From Actinobacteria bacterium UBA912 (lineage in GTDB: Bacteria > Actinomycetota > Coriobacteriia > Anaerosomatales > UBA912), in contig DBEG01000011.1 of the NCBI GenBank assembly GCA_002293965.1, positions 1 to 6,849 of the forward strand: a DNA stretch of 6,849 bases, given 5' to 3'. The position numbers were made by a program, and so were the translations under genes. The notes under the pieces are model-generated. The model saw only the letters and a program-made list of their open reading frames with translations. It did not search any database and had not been told where the DNA came from. Each line of letters begins with the position of its first letter. The first letter of the stretch is position 1. Shown piece by piece: positions 1-4,923 of the stretch.

Positions 1-48
1 TGTGCGCACGCTCAGAAGCACTTCGAGGTACTCGCCGAGAACTACTAG
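1..48 (+). CDS. C-terminal end of probable rubrerythrin (partial)
   Basis: Frame 1 reads 15 codons and then TAG at 46-48, giving CAHAQKHFEVLAENY. This resembles the end of a rubrerythrin, whose C-terminal rubredoxin-like domain finishes with a CPxC-x-(H)-(P/A)-Q-x-(Y/H)-F pattern followed by a short acidic tail often ending in ENY. The cysteine at residue 1 would be the last iron ligand of the FeS4 site, with the rest of the motif lying outside the window. Rubrerythrins are cytoplasmic non-haem di-iron peroxidases that protect anaerobes against hydrogen peroxide. The call rests on 15 residues only, so another short zinc- or iron-ribbon C-terminus is possible. The gene appears unrelated in function to the downstream cluster and is separated from it by about 200 bases. 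Confidence 0.5.
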   Translation, partial: CAHAQKHFEVLAENY

Positions 49-100
49 GCGTCACCGCCGCAGCACACCAGAGCTGCGGATAGCAAGGATACAATGCATC

Positions 101-137
101 CGCCCCGGCATATCATCCCGATGACACCGCCGGGGCG
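101..137 (+). terminator. GC-rich hairpin, possible terminator of the upstream gene
   Basis: Bases 101-109 (CGCCCCGGC) pair perfectly with 129-137 (GCCGGGGCG), a 9-bp GC-rich stem. Inside it, TCAT at 113-116 can pair with ATGA at 121-124 around the loop CCCG, so the whole element can fold as one long hairpin with a small internal loop. It lies 53 bases after the stop codon of the upstream gene. The tail that follows (TGTGTTATCTGTGGATTTT) is only moderately T-rich and lacks a clean U-tract, so intrinsic termination would be weak. An mRNA-stabilising or other leader hairpin is the alternative. Confidence 0.45.
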
Positions 138-154
138 TGTGTTATCTGTGGATT

Positions 155-185
155 TTGCGCCTACTATTGCAACAGGCGTTAGAAT
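155..185 (+). promoter_or_regulatory. Weak sigma-70-type promoter candidate for the regulator-purine cluster
   Basis: TAGAAT at 180-185 matches the -10 consensus at five of six positions. The best upstream partner is TTGCGC at 155-160, a poor -35 match with a long 19-base spacer. A start of transcription near 192 would place the palindrome at 202-218 in the first part of the transcript. This is the only non-coding gap of any size before the cluster, so a promoter is expected in it, but the exact position is a guess. Confidence 0.28.
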
Positions 186-201
186 CTATGGGTTCCGATG
201 T

Positions 202-218
202 TTCAGATTGAATCTGAA
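202..218. promoter_or_regulatory. Perfect 17-bp palindrome, candidate operator
   Basis: TTCAGATT (202-209), a single central G (210), then AATCTGAA (211-218) form a perfect 8-bp inverted repeat. Its downstream end lies 35 bases before the response regulator start and 25 bases before its ribosome binding site. A second copy of the core GAATCT is at 182-187, overlapping the candidate -10. The symmetry and position fit a dimeric DNA-binding protein acting on the cluster promoter. OmpR/PhoB-type regulators more often bind direct repeats, so the binder need not be the adjacent regulator. The RNA could also form a short hairpin, although the one-base centre makes this unlikely. Confidence 0.4.
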
Positions 219-243
219 GAGTCGCCGGTGTCGAGTACCGATC

Positions 244-247
244 GGAG
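244..247 (+). promoter_or_regulatory. Ribosome binding site deciding the response regulator start
   Basis: GGAG at 244-247 sits 6 bases before ATG 254. It directly abuts the alternative in-frame ATG at 248, leaving no spacer. This favours 254 as the true start. Confidence 0.6.
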
Positions 248-253
248 ATGTTG

Positions 254-958
254 ATGAGCGTGAGTCGACGCATCCTGGTGGTCGAAGACGAGAAGGTCAT
301 CCGCGAGACGGTCACAGCCTATCTTGAGAAGGACGGCCACTGGGTCACGGCTGTCGCAGATGGCGAGAAGGCCATCGCTGCAGTCAGGAAACGCAGTTTC
401 GACCTTGTCGTGCTGGACCTGATGCTCCCCAAGGTCAGCGGTGAAGAGGTCTGCCGTGCCATCAGGGACATCTCCGACGTGCCGATTATCATGCTCACAG
501 CTAAAGGCGACGAAGAGGATCGGGTCACCGGGCTGGCGATGGGGGCAGACGACTATCTTGTGAAGCCCTTTTCTCCGCGGGAACTTGTAGCTAGGGTCAG
601 AGCGCTGCTTCGGCGGGCACGGGTAAGTGAGGCCCCACAACGAGACACCATGGTGTTCGGCTCGCTGTCGATCGATGTCGCAGGACATAAGGCCGCGATT
701 GATGGCGTGGATGTCGACCTGACGGCCACCGAGTTCAAGCTGCTGATCACGCTGGCGCGGTATCCAGGCAAGGTCTACACCCGCCTCGAGCTAGTGGAAA
801 AGGTGCTCGGCTGGGATTTCGACCGTTACGAGCGCGCGGTGGACAGCCACGTGAAGAACCTTCGGGCAAAACTTAACGACGATCCCAAGAATCCGAGCTT
901 TATATACACAGTGCACGGGGTCGGCTATCGATTCGACCCCCCTCAAGCCGGGGAGTAG
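254..958 (+). CDS. OmpR/PhoB-family two-component response regulator
   Basis: A 234-residue cytoplasmic transcription factor with the standard receiver plus winged-helix layout. The receiver domain (about residues 5-120) shows the acidic pair E11/D12, phospho-acceptor D55 in VVLDLMLP, switch threonine T82 in MLTAKGDEEDR and lysine K104 in LVKPFSPRE, so it should be phosphorylatable. The C-terminal DNA-binding domain (about 130-230) shows LTATEFKLL, the recognition-helix region RAVDSHVKNLRAKL and the wing VHGVGYRF, all typical of the OmpR/PhoB class. An in-frame ATG at 248 is possible but has no ribosome-site spacing. The kinase gene begins 3 bases after the stop, making it the obvious cognate partner. 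The regulon is unknown. It is the first gene of the apparent operon and may regulate its own promoter. Codon use is less GC-biased than in purL: 37 of the first 50 codons end in G or C. Confidence 0.95.
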   Translation: MSVSRRILVVEDEKVIRETVTAYLEKDGHWVTAVADGEKAIAAVRKRSFDLVVLDLMLPKVSGEEVCRAIRDISDVPIIMLTAKGDEEDRVTGLAMGADDYLVKPFSPRELVARVRALLRRARVSEAPQRDTMVFGSLSIDVAGHKAAIDGVDVDLTATEFKLLITLARYPGKVYTRLELVEKVLGWDFDRYERAVDSHVKNLRAKLNDDPKNPSFIYTVHGVGYRFDPPQAGE

Positions 959-961
959 CCC

Positions 962-2371
962 ATGGGTGATCGGGCTTCGCGAATCTTCGGTGTGATGCGG
1001 GTTCGGCGATCCAAGTTGAGCCTACGATTCGCACTTGCAGCAGCTGCAGTCGCAGCTTTCACCATGGCCCTGGCGTCAAGCATCCTCTTCGTCACCTGGG
1101 CCGATCAGTTCGATGAGTATGTCAACGAGCGACTCCGTAGCACCGCCAAAGGAGCCGCCTCGCTAGTGGCGACCAATCTAGAGGCCCATGGAGAGTGGAA
1201 CCAACACGTGTTCCTTGGACTGCCGCGATACGGGATCATGTCCGGGTTGGGCTTGCAGGTGTTGGTCGATGGACGGGTTCTATACGATGACTCCTTCGCG
1301 ACCGGTCAGGCCACACATGTGATGGGTCCTCCCGCTGGTGTTTCTGGGCCCGAGGGGAAAGTCCAAGTGGCACCGATAGTCGTCGATGGGACCGAGATCG
1401 GCGTCGTGGCCGTGTGGCCGTTGGTGGAAGAAGGACGCTTCGCCGACGTGGACATCCGCTTCAGGGAATCTAGTTTCGAGGCGATGGGATTGGCGGCAGT
1501 GATCGCAGTAATCGCCGCCTCTATCGCGGGGGCTGGCTTCGCAATCACCTTCGTCCGCCCCATCGACAGGATCACAGAGACCGCCGAGGCTCTTCGCGCG
1601 GGCAACCAGAGTGCTAGGACCGGCTTCACCGGCGATGATACGATCGGGGCACTGGGCCGGACCCTCGACGAGATGGCCGATGCAATCGAGGCGGACCGCA
1701 ACCTCGAGCGACGACTCACGGCAGATGTGGCCCATGAGCTTCGCACACCCTTGCAGGCGATACAGGCGACCGTCGAGGCCATGCAGGACGGAATCTACCC
1801 AGCCGACGAGGAGCACCTGCAGATCGTGCGCAACGAGACGGTGCGCCTCTCCCGGCTGACCGACGGGATTCTGGAGCTCACCAAGCTGGAGCGCGGCAGT
1901 GTGGCCCTCAGGTTCGAGCGCATAGACGCCGCAGGACCGGTGGGTGCGGCCGTGGACTTCCACAGGTTCCTGTTCGAGGCAGCCGGAGTCGGCCTTTCCG
2001 AACAAGTCGAGGCTGGAGTCTTCGTGCAAGCGGATGGCGACCGGCTGACGCAAGCAGTGAGCAATCTGCTGTCCAATGCGATCCGTTACTCGCCTGATGG
2101 CGGACAGGTGAACGTGGCGCTACGCCGAGAAGGCAGAAGCGCGGTGATCGAGGTTGCGGATACCGGCATCGGTATCGCCGAGAAGGACATCAACAAGGTA
2201 TTCTCTAGGTTCTGGCGCGCCGATGAGGCCCGCGACCGTGAGAGCGGCGGACTCGGGATAGGACTTGCGATCGTGAAGGAGATAGTGAAGCGTCACGGAG
2301 GCAGGGTGTGTGCGATCAGGCGTGAAGGTGGTGGGACGGTCTTTAGGATAGAGATCCCGCTCACCAAGTGA
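962..2371 (+). CDS. Membrane sensor histidine kinase with HAMP domain
   Basis: A 469-residue protein, the likely partner of the preceding response regulator. A short basic N-terminus is followed by membrane helix 1 (about residues 21-47), an extracytoplasmic sensor region (about 48-174), membrane helix 2 (about 175-198) and a HAMP linker (about 199-250). The kinase core has the phospho-accepting H258 in DVAHELRTPL, the N box NLLSNAIRYS with N368 and N372, the G1 box DTGIGI (400-405), the F box FSRFWRAD (414-421) and the G2 box GGLGIGLAIV (429-438). All catalytic motifs look intact. GGGAG at 951-955 is 6 bases before ATG 962 and runs into the stop codon of the regulator gene, implying translational coupling. 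The sensor region does not match a family I recognise. Segments such as LQVLVDGRVLYDD and VVDGTEIGVVAV hint at a PAS/Cache-like beta-sheet, but this is inference. Confidence 0.94.
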   Translation: MGDRASRIFGVMRVRRSKLSLRFALAAAAVAAFTMALASSILFVTWADQFDEYVNERLRSTAKGAASLVATNLEAHGEWNQHVFLGLPRYGIMSGLGLQVLVDGRVLYDDSFATGQATHVMGPPAGVSGPEGKVQVAPIVVDGTEIGVVAVWPLVEEGRFADVDIRFRESSFEAMGLAAVIAVIAASIAGAGFAITFVRPIDRITETAEALRAGNQSARTGFTGDDTIGALGRTLDEMADAIEADRNLERRLTADVAHELRTPLQAIQATVEAMQDGIYPADEEHLQIVRNETVRLSRLTDGILELTKLERGSVALRFERIDAAGPVGAAVDFHRFLFEAAGVGLSEQVEAGVFVQADGDRLTQAVSNLLSNAIRYSPDGGQVNVALRREGRSAVIEVADTGIGIAEKDINKVFSRFWRADEARDRESGGLGIGLAIVKEIVKRHGGRVCAIRREGGGTVFRIEIPLTK

Positions 2372-2382
2372 TCCGGACCTAA

Positions 2383-2388
2383 GGGAGG
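2383..2388 (+). promoter_or_regulatory. Strong ribosome binding site for a GTG-started small gene
   Basis: GGGAGG at 2383-2388 lies 7 bases before GTG 2396. This near-ideal site is the main support that the 69-codon frame is translated and that the GTG is its start. Confidence 0.6.
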
Positions 2389-2395
2389 GCGGACA

Positions 2396-2605
2396 GTGGA
2401 GCTTGATTTCCGGTTGATGGGCATGGCGTCGGTTGTTGGCGGAGTCGGCCTGTTTGCGTTGGTGCTCTTCCAGGTCCTTGTCGGTAAGCGAAAGATCAAG
2501 TTCGAGGGTGCTACGCATATGAAGGTGCACCGGATCGGCGGCTACCTGCTTCTGGCGGGCGCGCTCGGGCATGGTGTCCTCGGCGCGTACGTCCTGCTGG
2601 GCTAG
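2396..2605 (+). CDS. Small two-helix membrane protein with a His-x13-His helix (unrecognised)
   Basis: A 69-residue protein starting at GTG. Helix 1 spans about residues 8-30 and helix 2 about residues 47-69. They are joined by a strongly basic loop (GKRKIKFEGATHMKVHR), so by the positive-inside rule the loop is cytoplasmic and both ends face outward. H45 and H59 are 14 residues apart on the second helix, in the context KVHRIGGYLLLAGALGHGV. That spacing and setting resemble the haem-ligand helices of cytochrome b and b561-like membrane proteins, in which an HR..GY...A..HG pattern is common. The protein is far too short to be a whole member of such families and would have to oligomerise to ligate haem. 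It could equally be a small kinase accessory or an unrelated membrane peptide. It starts 24 bases after the kinase stop and ends just before purC. Translation is likely; the function is not known. Confidence 0.72.
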   Translation: MELDFRLMGMASVVGGVGLFALVLFQVLVGKRKIKFEGATHMKVHRIGGYLLLAGALGHGVLGAYVLLG

Positions 2606-2615
2606 AGTGCGCACA

Positions 2616-3500
2616 GTGCCCGAAGAGATGCAGCCAGACTACCAAGGCAAGGTGCGGGACATATATGACCTGGGCGACCGGCTGCTGTTGGTGGCCAGCG
2701 ACAGGATCAGCGCCTTCGATGCGGTGTTGCCCGACGCGATCCCATTCAAGGGCGAGGTGCTGACCAAGCTCACCCTCTACTGGTTCGAGCTGCTCCAAGA
2801 CATCGTTGAGACGCACCTGATCTCGACCGACGTCGAGGGGCTCCCAGAGCGCTTCGCCTCTATGACCGGCTACCTGCGCGGGCGTTCGATGATAGTCCGC
2901 AAAGCCGAGGTCTTCCCAGTCGAGTGCATCGTGCGCGGCTACATCACCGGTTCGGGCTGGAAGGAGTACCTGCGCACGGGGGCGATCTGCGGGGTGCCCC
3001 TGCCCGAAGGACTCGCGGAAGCGCAGCGGCTCGATGCGCCGATCTTCACGCCGAGCACCAAGGCGTTCGATGGCGGACACGACGAATACATCGACTTCGA
3101 GCAGGTGGTTCAGACAATCGGCCAACAACACGCCGAGACGATACGTCGCCTGTCCCTTGACATTTATTCGGCGGCCCACGAACATGCTTGTTCTCGCGGA
3201 GTCATCATCGCCGATACCAAGTTTGAATTCGGCACTGTCGACGGGCGGGTGATCCTGGTCGATGAGGCCCTAACACCAGACTCCAGCCGCTTCTGGCCCG
3301 CGGACCTGTACGCACCGGGCCGGGCGCAGGCGAGTTTCGACAAGCAGTTCGTGCGGGACTGGCTCGATGCCAGCGGCTGGGACAAGAGCGGCGCACCACC
3401 ATCGCTTCCCGCCGATGTCGTGGAGGCCACCTCGCGCAAGTATATTCAGGCGTACGAAGCGATCACGGGACGCAGGTTCGTCCCCGAAGGAGACGGATAA
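2616..3500 (+). CDS. purC: SAICAR synthase (phosphoribosylaminoimidazole-succinocarboxamide synthase)
   Basis: Joins CAIR and L-aspartate with ATP to form SAICAR in cytoplasmic de novo purine synthesis. With the GTG start at 2616 it is 294 residues, the usual length of the longer (yeast-like) type. Visible motifs are GKVRDIYDLGD (11-21) and VASDRISAFD (26-35) of the N-terminal nucleotide-binding lobe, ECIVRGYITGSGWKEY (103-118), FTPSTKAFDGGHDEY (144-158), IIADTKFEFG (197-206) and DEALTPDSSRFW (216-227). The GHDEN segment I expect from family memory reads GHDEY here. The start is uncertain. ATG 2628 has a purine-rich GAAGAG directly against it and no spacer. GTG 2607, one base after the preceding stop, is also in frame and would add three residues. 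ATG 2571 would overlap the previous gene. I prefer 2616 with the weak AGAG at 2604-2607. Translation is probably coupled to the small gene upstream. Confidence 0.96.
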   Translation: MPEEMQPDYQGKVRDIYDLGDRLLLVASDRISAFDAVLPDAIPFKGEVLTKLTLYWFELLQDIVETHLISTDVEGLPERFASMTGYLRGRSMIVRKAEVFPVECIVRGYITGSGWKEYLRTGAICGVPLPEGLAEAQRLDAPIFTPSTKAFDGGHDEYIDFEQVVQTIGQQHAETIRRLSLDIYSAAHEHACSRGVIIADTKFEFGTVDGRVILVDEALTPDSSRFWPADLYAPGRAQASFDKQFVRDWLDASGWDKSGAPPSLPADVVEATSRKYIQAYEAITGRRFVPEGDG

Positions 3501-3503
3501 CCG

Positions 3504-3932
3504 ATGGCCCGAAGAAGTGCATCGAACCCGCGGTACCAGAAGGGTGCCGAGACAGGCGTCACCCGCCGAAGCGCGGCCAGCGCCAAGCCGAAGCGGGGGG
3601 TCGGTCAATCCGCCGAGGAAGCCGAACGGCGGCGCCTGGGGCGCAAGGGACGCAAGGCTCGTGCGAAGATGCAGTGGAACCCGGACACTCCGGAGTTCAA
3701 GCTGTGGCGCAAGGTCTGGATCATCCTGCTGGTCTCCGCGATGGTCTCCTCGGGAAGCGCCTTCCTACTACGCGAGATGGCTCCATGGGGAACGATCGCT
3801 TTGGTGGTAGCATACATATGTCTGTTCGGCGCGTTCTTCGTGGATCTCACCAAGATCCGCAAGATGCGCAAGGCGTGGCAGGCGGAACAGAAGAAGGAAA
3901 GCTCTGGCAAATCCTCGAAGAGCAAGGGGTGA
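3504..3932 (+). CDS. Basic membrane-hairpin protein between purC and purS (unrecognised)
   Basis: A 142-residue protein that I cannot assign to a named family. Residues 1-58 are very rich in Arg, Lys, Ser and Ala and probably disordered, with a charged stretch EEAERRRLGRKGRKARAK. Two hydrophobic helices follow (about 71-89 and 96-114), separated by only the short turn REMAPW. A basic tail ends in Lys/Ser repeats (KKESSGKSSKSKG). By the positive-inside rule both ends are cytoplasmic and the hairpin dips into the membrane. AAGGAG at 3487-3492, inside the end of purC, precedes ATG 3504 by 11 bases, and the gene starts 3 bases after the purC stop. Its own end sits 2 bases before purS, so it is firmly embedded in the purine operon. 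It could be a membrane anchor or a nucleic-acid- or lipid-binding protein. No catalytic motif is visible. Confidence 0.82.
   Translation: MARRSASNPRYQKGAETGVTRRSAASAKPKRGVGQSAEEAERRRLGRKGRKARAKMQWNPDTPEFKLWRKVWIILLVSAMVSSGSAFLLREMAPWGTIALVVAYICLFGAFFVDLTKIRKMRKAWQAEQKKESSGKSSKSKG
3924..3929 (+). promoter_or_regulatory. Ribosome binding site deciding the purS start
   Basis: AAGGGG at 3924-3929 lies 5 bases before ATG 3935. The alternative in-frame GTG at 3929 overlaps this element, so ATG 3935 is preferred. The site adjoins the stop codon of the preceding gene (TGA 3930-3932). Confidence 0.55.
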
Positions 3933-3934
3933 GC

Positions 3935-4168
3935 ATGGCGCGTTACGAGATCTTCGTCACCTACCGCGAGGGCATATTCGACCCTCCGGGAGCGACCGCC
4001 AAGGGGGCGCTTAAGAACCTGGGCTACCCGGTCGAGGAAGTCCGCATCGGCAAGTATATTCAGCTCCAGACCGAAGCGGGACCAGACGCCGTCCGCGAGA
4101 TGTGCGAGAAACTCCTGGCCAATCCCGTGATCGAGGACTTCCGCATCGAGACTGCCGAGGAGGCCTGA
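3935..4168 (+). CDS. purS: FGAM synthetase subunit PurS
   Basis: A 77-residue cytoplasmic protein, the normal size for PurS. PurS forms a small dimer that bridges PurL and PurQ in the formylglycinamidine ribonucleotide synthetase complex and is thought to help pass ammonia between them. Supporting segments are YEIFVTYREGIFDPPGATAKGALKNLGY, seen here as two consecutive pieces (a first beta-strand with a D-P-x-G turn, then the helix with A-x-x-x-L-x-x-L-G-Y), followed by VEEVRIGKYIQL and a helix ending LLANPVIEDFRIE. These match the family pattern of a strand, the D-P-x-G turn, a helix ending LGY, and a final N-P-V-I-E-D-F strand. The longer upstream reading of this frame overlaps the preceding gene and is not used. 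purQ begins 2 bases downstream, with its ribosome site inside the last purS codons. Confidence 0.95.
   Translation: MARYEIFVTYREGIFDPPGATAKGALKNLGYPVEEVRIGKYIQLQTEAGPDAVREMCEKLLANPVIEDFRIETAEEA
4157..4163 (+). promoter_or_regulatory. Ribosome binding site of purQ inside the purS 3' end
   Basis: GAGGAGG at 4157-4163 lies 7 bases before ATG 4171 and within the final purS codons. It fixes the purQ start at 4171 rather than at upstream in-frame codons and suggests coupled translation of the two subunits. Confidence 0.65.
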
Positions 4169-4170
4169 GG

Positions 4171-4881
4171 ATGCGCTTCGGCGTCGTCGTTTTCCCCGGT
4201 TCCAACTGTGAGCAGGACGTGGTGCACGCGGTGCGTCTGTTGGGCTGCGATGCAGAGTACGTGTGGCATCAGGATACCGACCTGTCCGGATTCGACGCGG
4301 TGGTGCTGCCGGGAGGCTTCTCATACGGCGACTACCTGCGCTGCGGGGCCGTGGCCAGGTTCAGCCCGATCATGAACGAGGTCGTCCGCTTCGCCGATCG
4401 CGGCAACCCGGTCATCGGCATCTGCAACGGATTCCAGATACTGACCGAGGCGCACCTGCTGCCCGGCGCGCTGCTGCGCAACGTCGGCCTCAAGTTCGTC
4501 TGCAAGCCTACGCATCTGATCGCCGAGGAAAGCGTCTGCCACTGGCTCGACGTCAATCCGGGCACGGTGCTCCGCATCCCGGTGAACCACAACGAGGGTA
4601 ACTACATCTGCGACCCGCAGACACTCGAGCGCATGAAGGCGAAGGGGCAGATCGTGCTTCGCTACTGCGACGCCGACGGTTCCCGCAGGCCGGAAGGTTC
4701 GGCTCCCAACGGCGCACTCGAGGACATCGCGGGCATCTGCAACGAGGCCGGCAACGTCTTTGGGCTGATGCCGCATCCGGAGCGTGCGGTCGACCCGGTG
4801 TCCGGCGGCATCGACGGCGCCGCGATCTTCTCGGCGATCGTGCGGCGCGTAGCCGGGATCCCGGAGTCGGTCGTCCAGTGA
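4171..4881 (+). CDS. purQ: FGAM synthetase glutaminase subunit PurQ
   Basis: A 236-residue class I glutamine amidotransferase that releases ammonia from glutamine for PurL in step 4 of purine synthesis. The N-terminal strand GVVVFPGSNCEQD (4-16) and VVLPGGFSYGDYLRCGA (44-60) are characteristic of PurQ. The catalytic triad is visible as nucleophile C85 in GICNGFQIL, with H202 and E204 in MPHPERAVDP. VNHNEGNY (138-145) is a further conserved PurQ segment. The length fits stand-alone PurQ rather than the large fused PurL of proteobacteria. The gene is flanked by purS and purL, its complex partners. A 42-base gap before purL is the widest within the cluster, and I see no hairpin in it. Confidence 0.97.
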   Translation: MRFGVVVFPGSNCEQDVVHAVRLLGCDAEYVWHQDTDLSGFDAVVLPGGFSYGDYLRCGAVARFSPIMNEVVRFADRGNPVIGICNGFQILTEAHLLPGALLRNVGLKFVCKPTHLIAEESVCHWLDVNPGTVLRIPVNHNEGNYICDPQTLERMKAKGQIVLRYCDADGSRRPEGSAPNGALEDIAGICNEAGNVFGLMPHPERAVDPVSGGIDGAAIFSAIVRRVAGIPESVVQ

Positions 4882-4923
4882 GGCCTGGCACCGACATCCA
4901 TTCGATGCGAGGAGCGAGATTCC

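Larger units (their letters stand above)
49..253. other. Intergenic leader region before the two-component/purine cluster
   Basis: This 205-base gap is the only sizeable non-coding space in the window. It contains the 101-137 hairpin, a stretch with lower GC (about 138-190) where the promoter candidate lies, the 202-218 palindrome and the GGAG ribosome site. A frame starting at ATG 94 crosses the hairpin and runs into the regulator gene and is not credible as a gene. I see no riboswitch-like conserved core or tRNA fold in it. Confidence 0.6.

Noticed and set aside
238..245. CCGATCGG palindrome touching the response regulator ribosome site
   Set aside because: Eight-base GC-rich palindromes are frequent at this composition. 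It has no loop with which to form an RNA hairpin.
49..253. Possible purine riboswitch or PurR-type box controlling the cluster
   Set aside because: I could not find a purine-riboswitch three-way junction core or paired PurR-type boxes. The gap also lies upstream of the regulators rather than directly before purC.
94..327. 77-codon + strand frame from ATG 94
   Set aside because: It crosses the 101-137 hairpin and overlaps the response regulator in another frame. It has no ribosome site and no protein-like composition.
203..688. 161-codon antisense frame over the response regulator
   Set aside because: It lies opposite an intact receiver domain, and nothing in its translation resembles a known protein.
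1280..2053. 257-codon antisense frame inside the histidine kinase
   Set aside because: Long antisense frames are common opposite GC-rich genes. The translation is rich in His, Arg and Gly with no recognisable motif, while the + strand has full kinase motifs.
2511..3185. 224-codon antisense frame over the small membrane gene and purC
   Set aside because: It lies opposite clear PurC motifs and shows no domain pattern of its own.
3605..4324. 239-codon antisense frame over the basic membrane protein, purS and purQ
   Set aside because: It spans three well-supported + strand genes and their ribosome sites, and its composition is Arg/Pro-rich.
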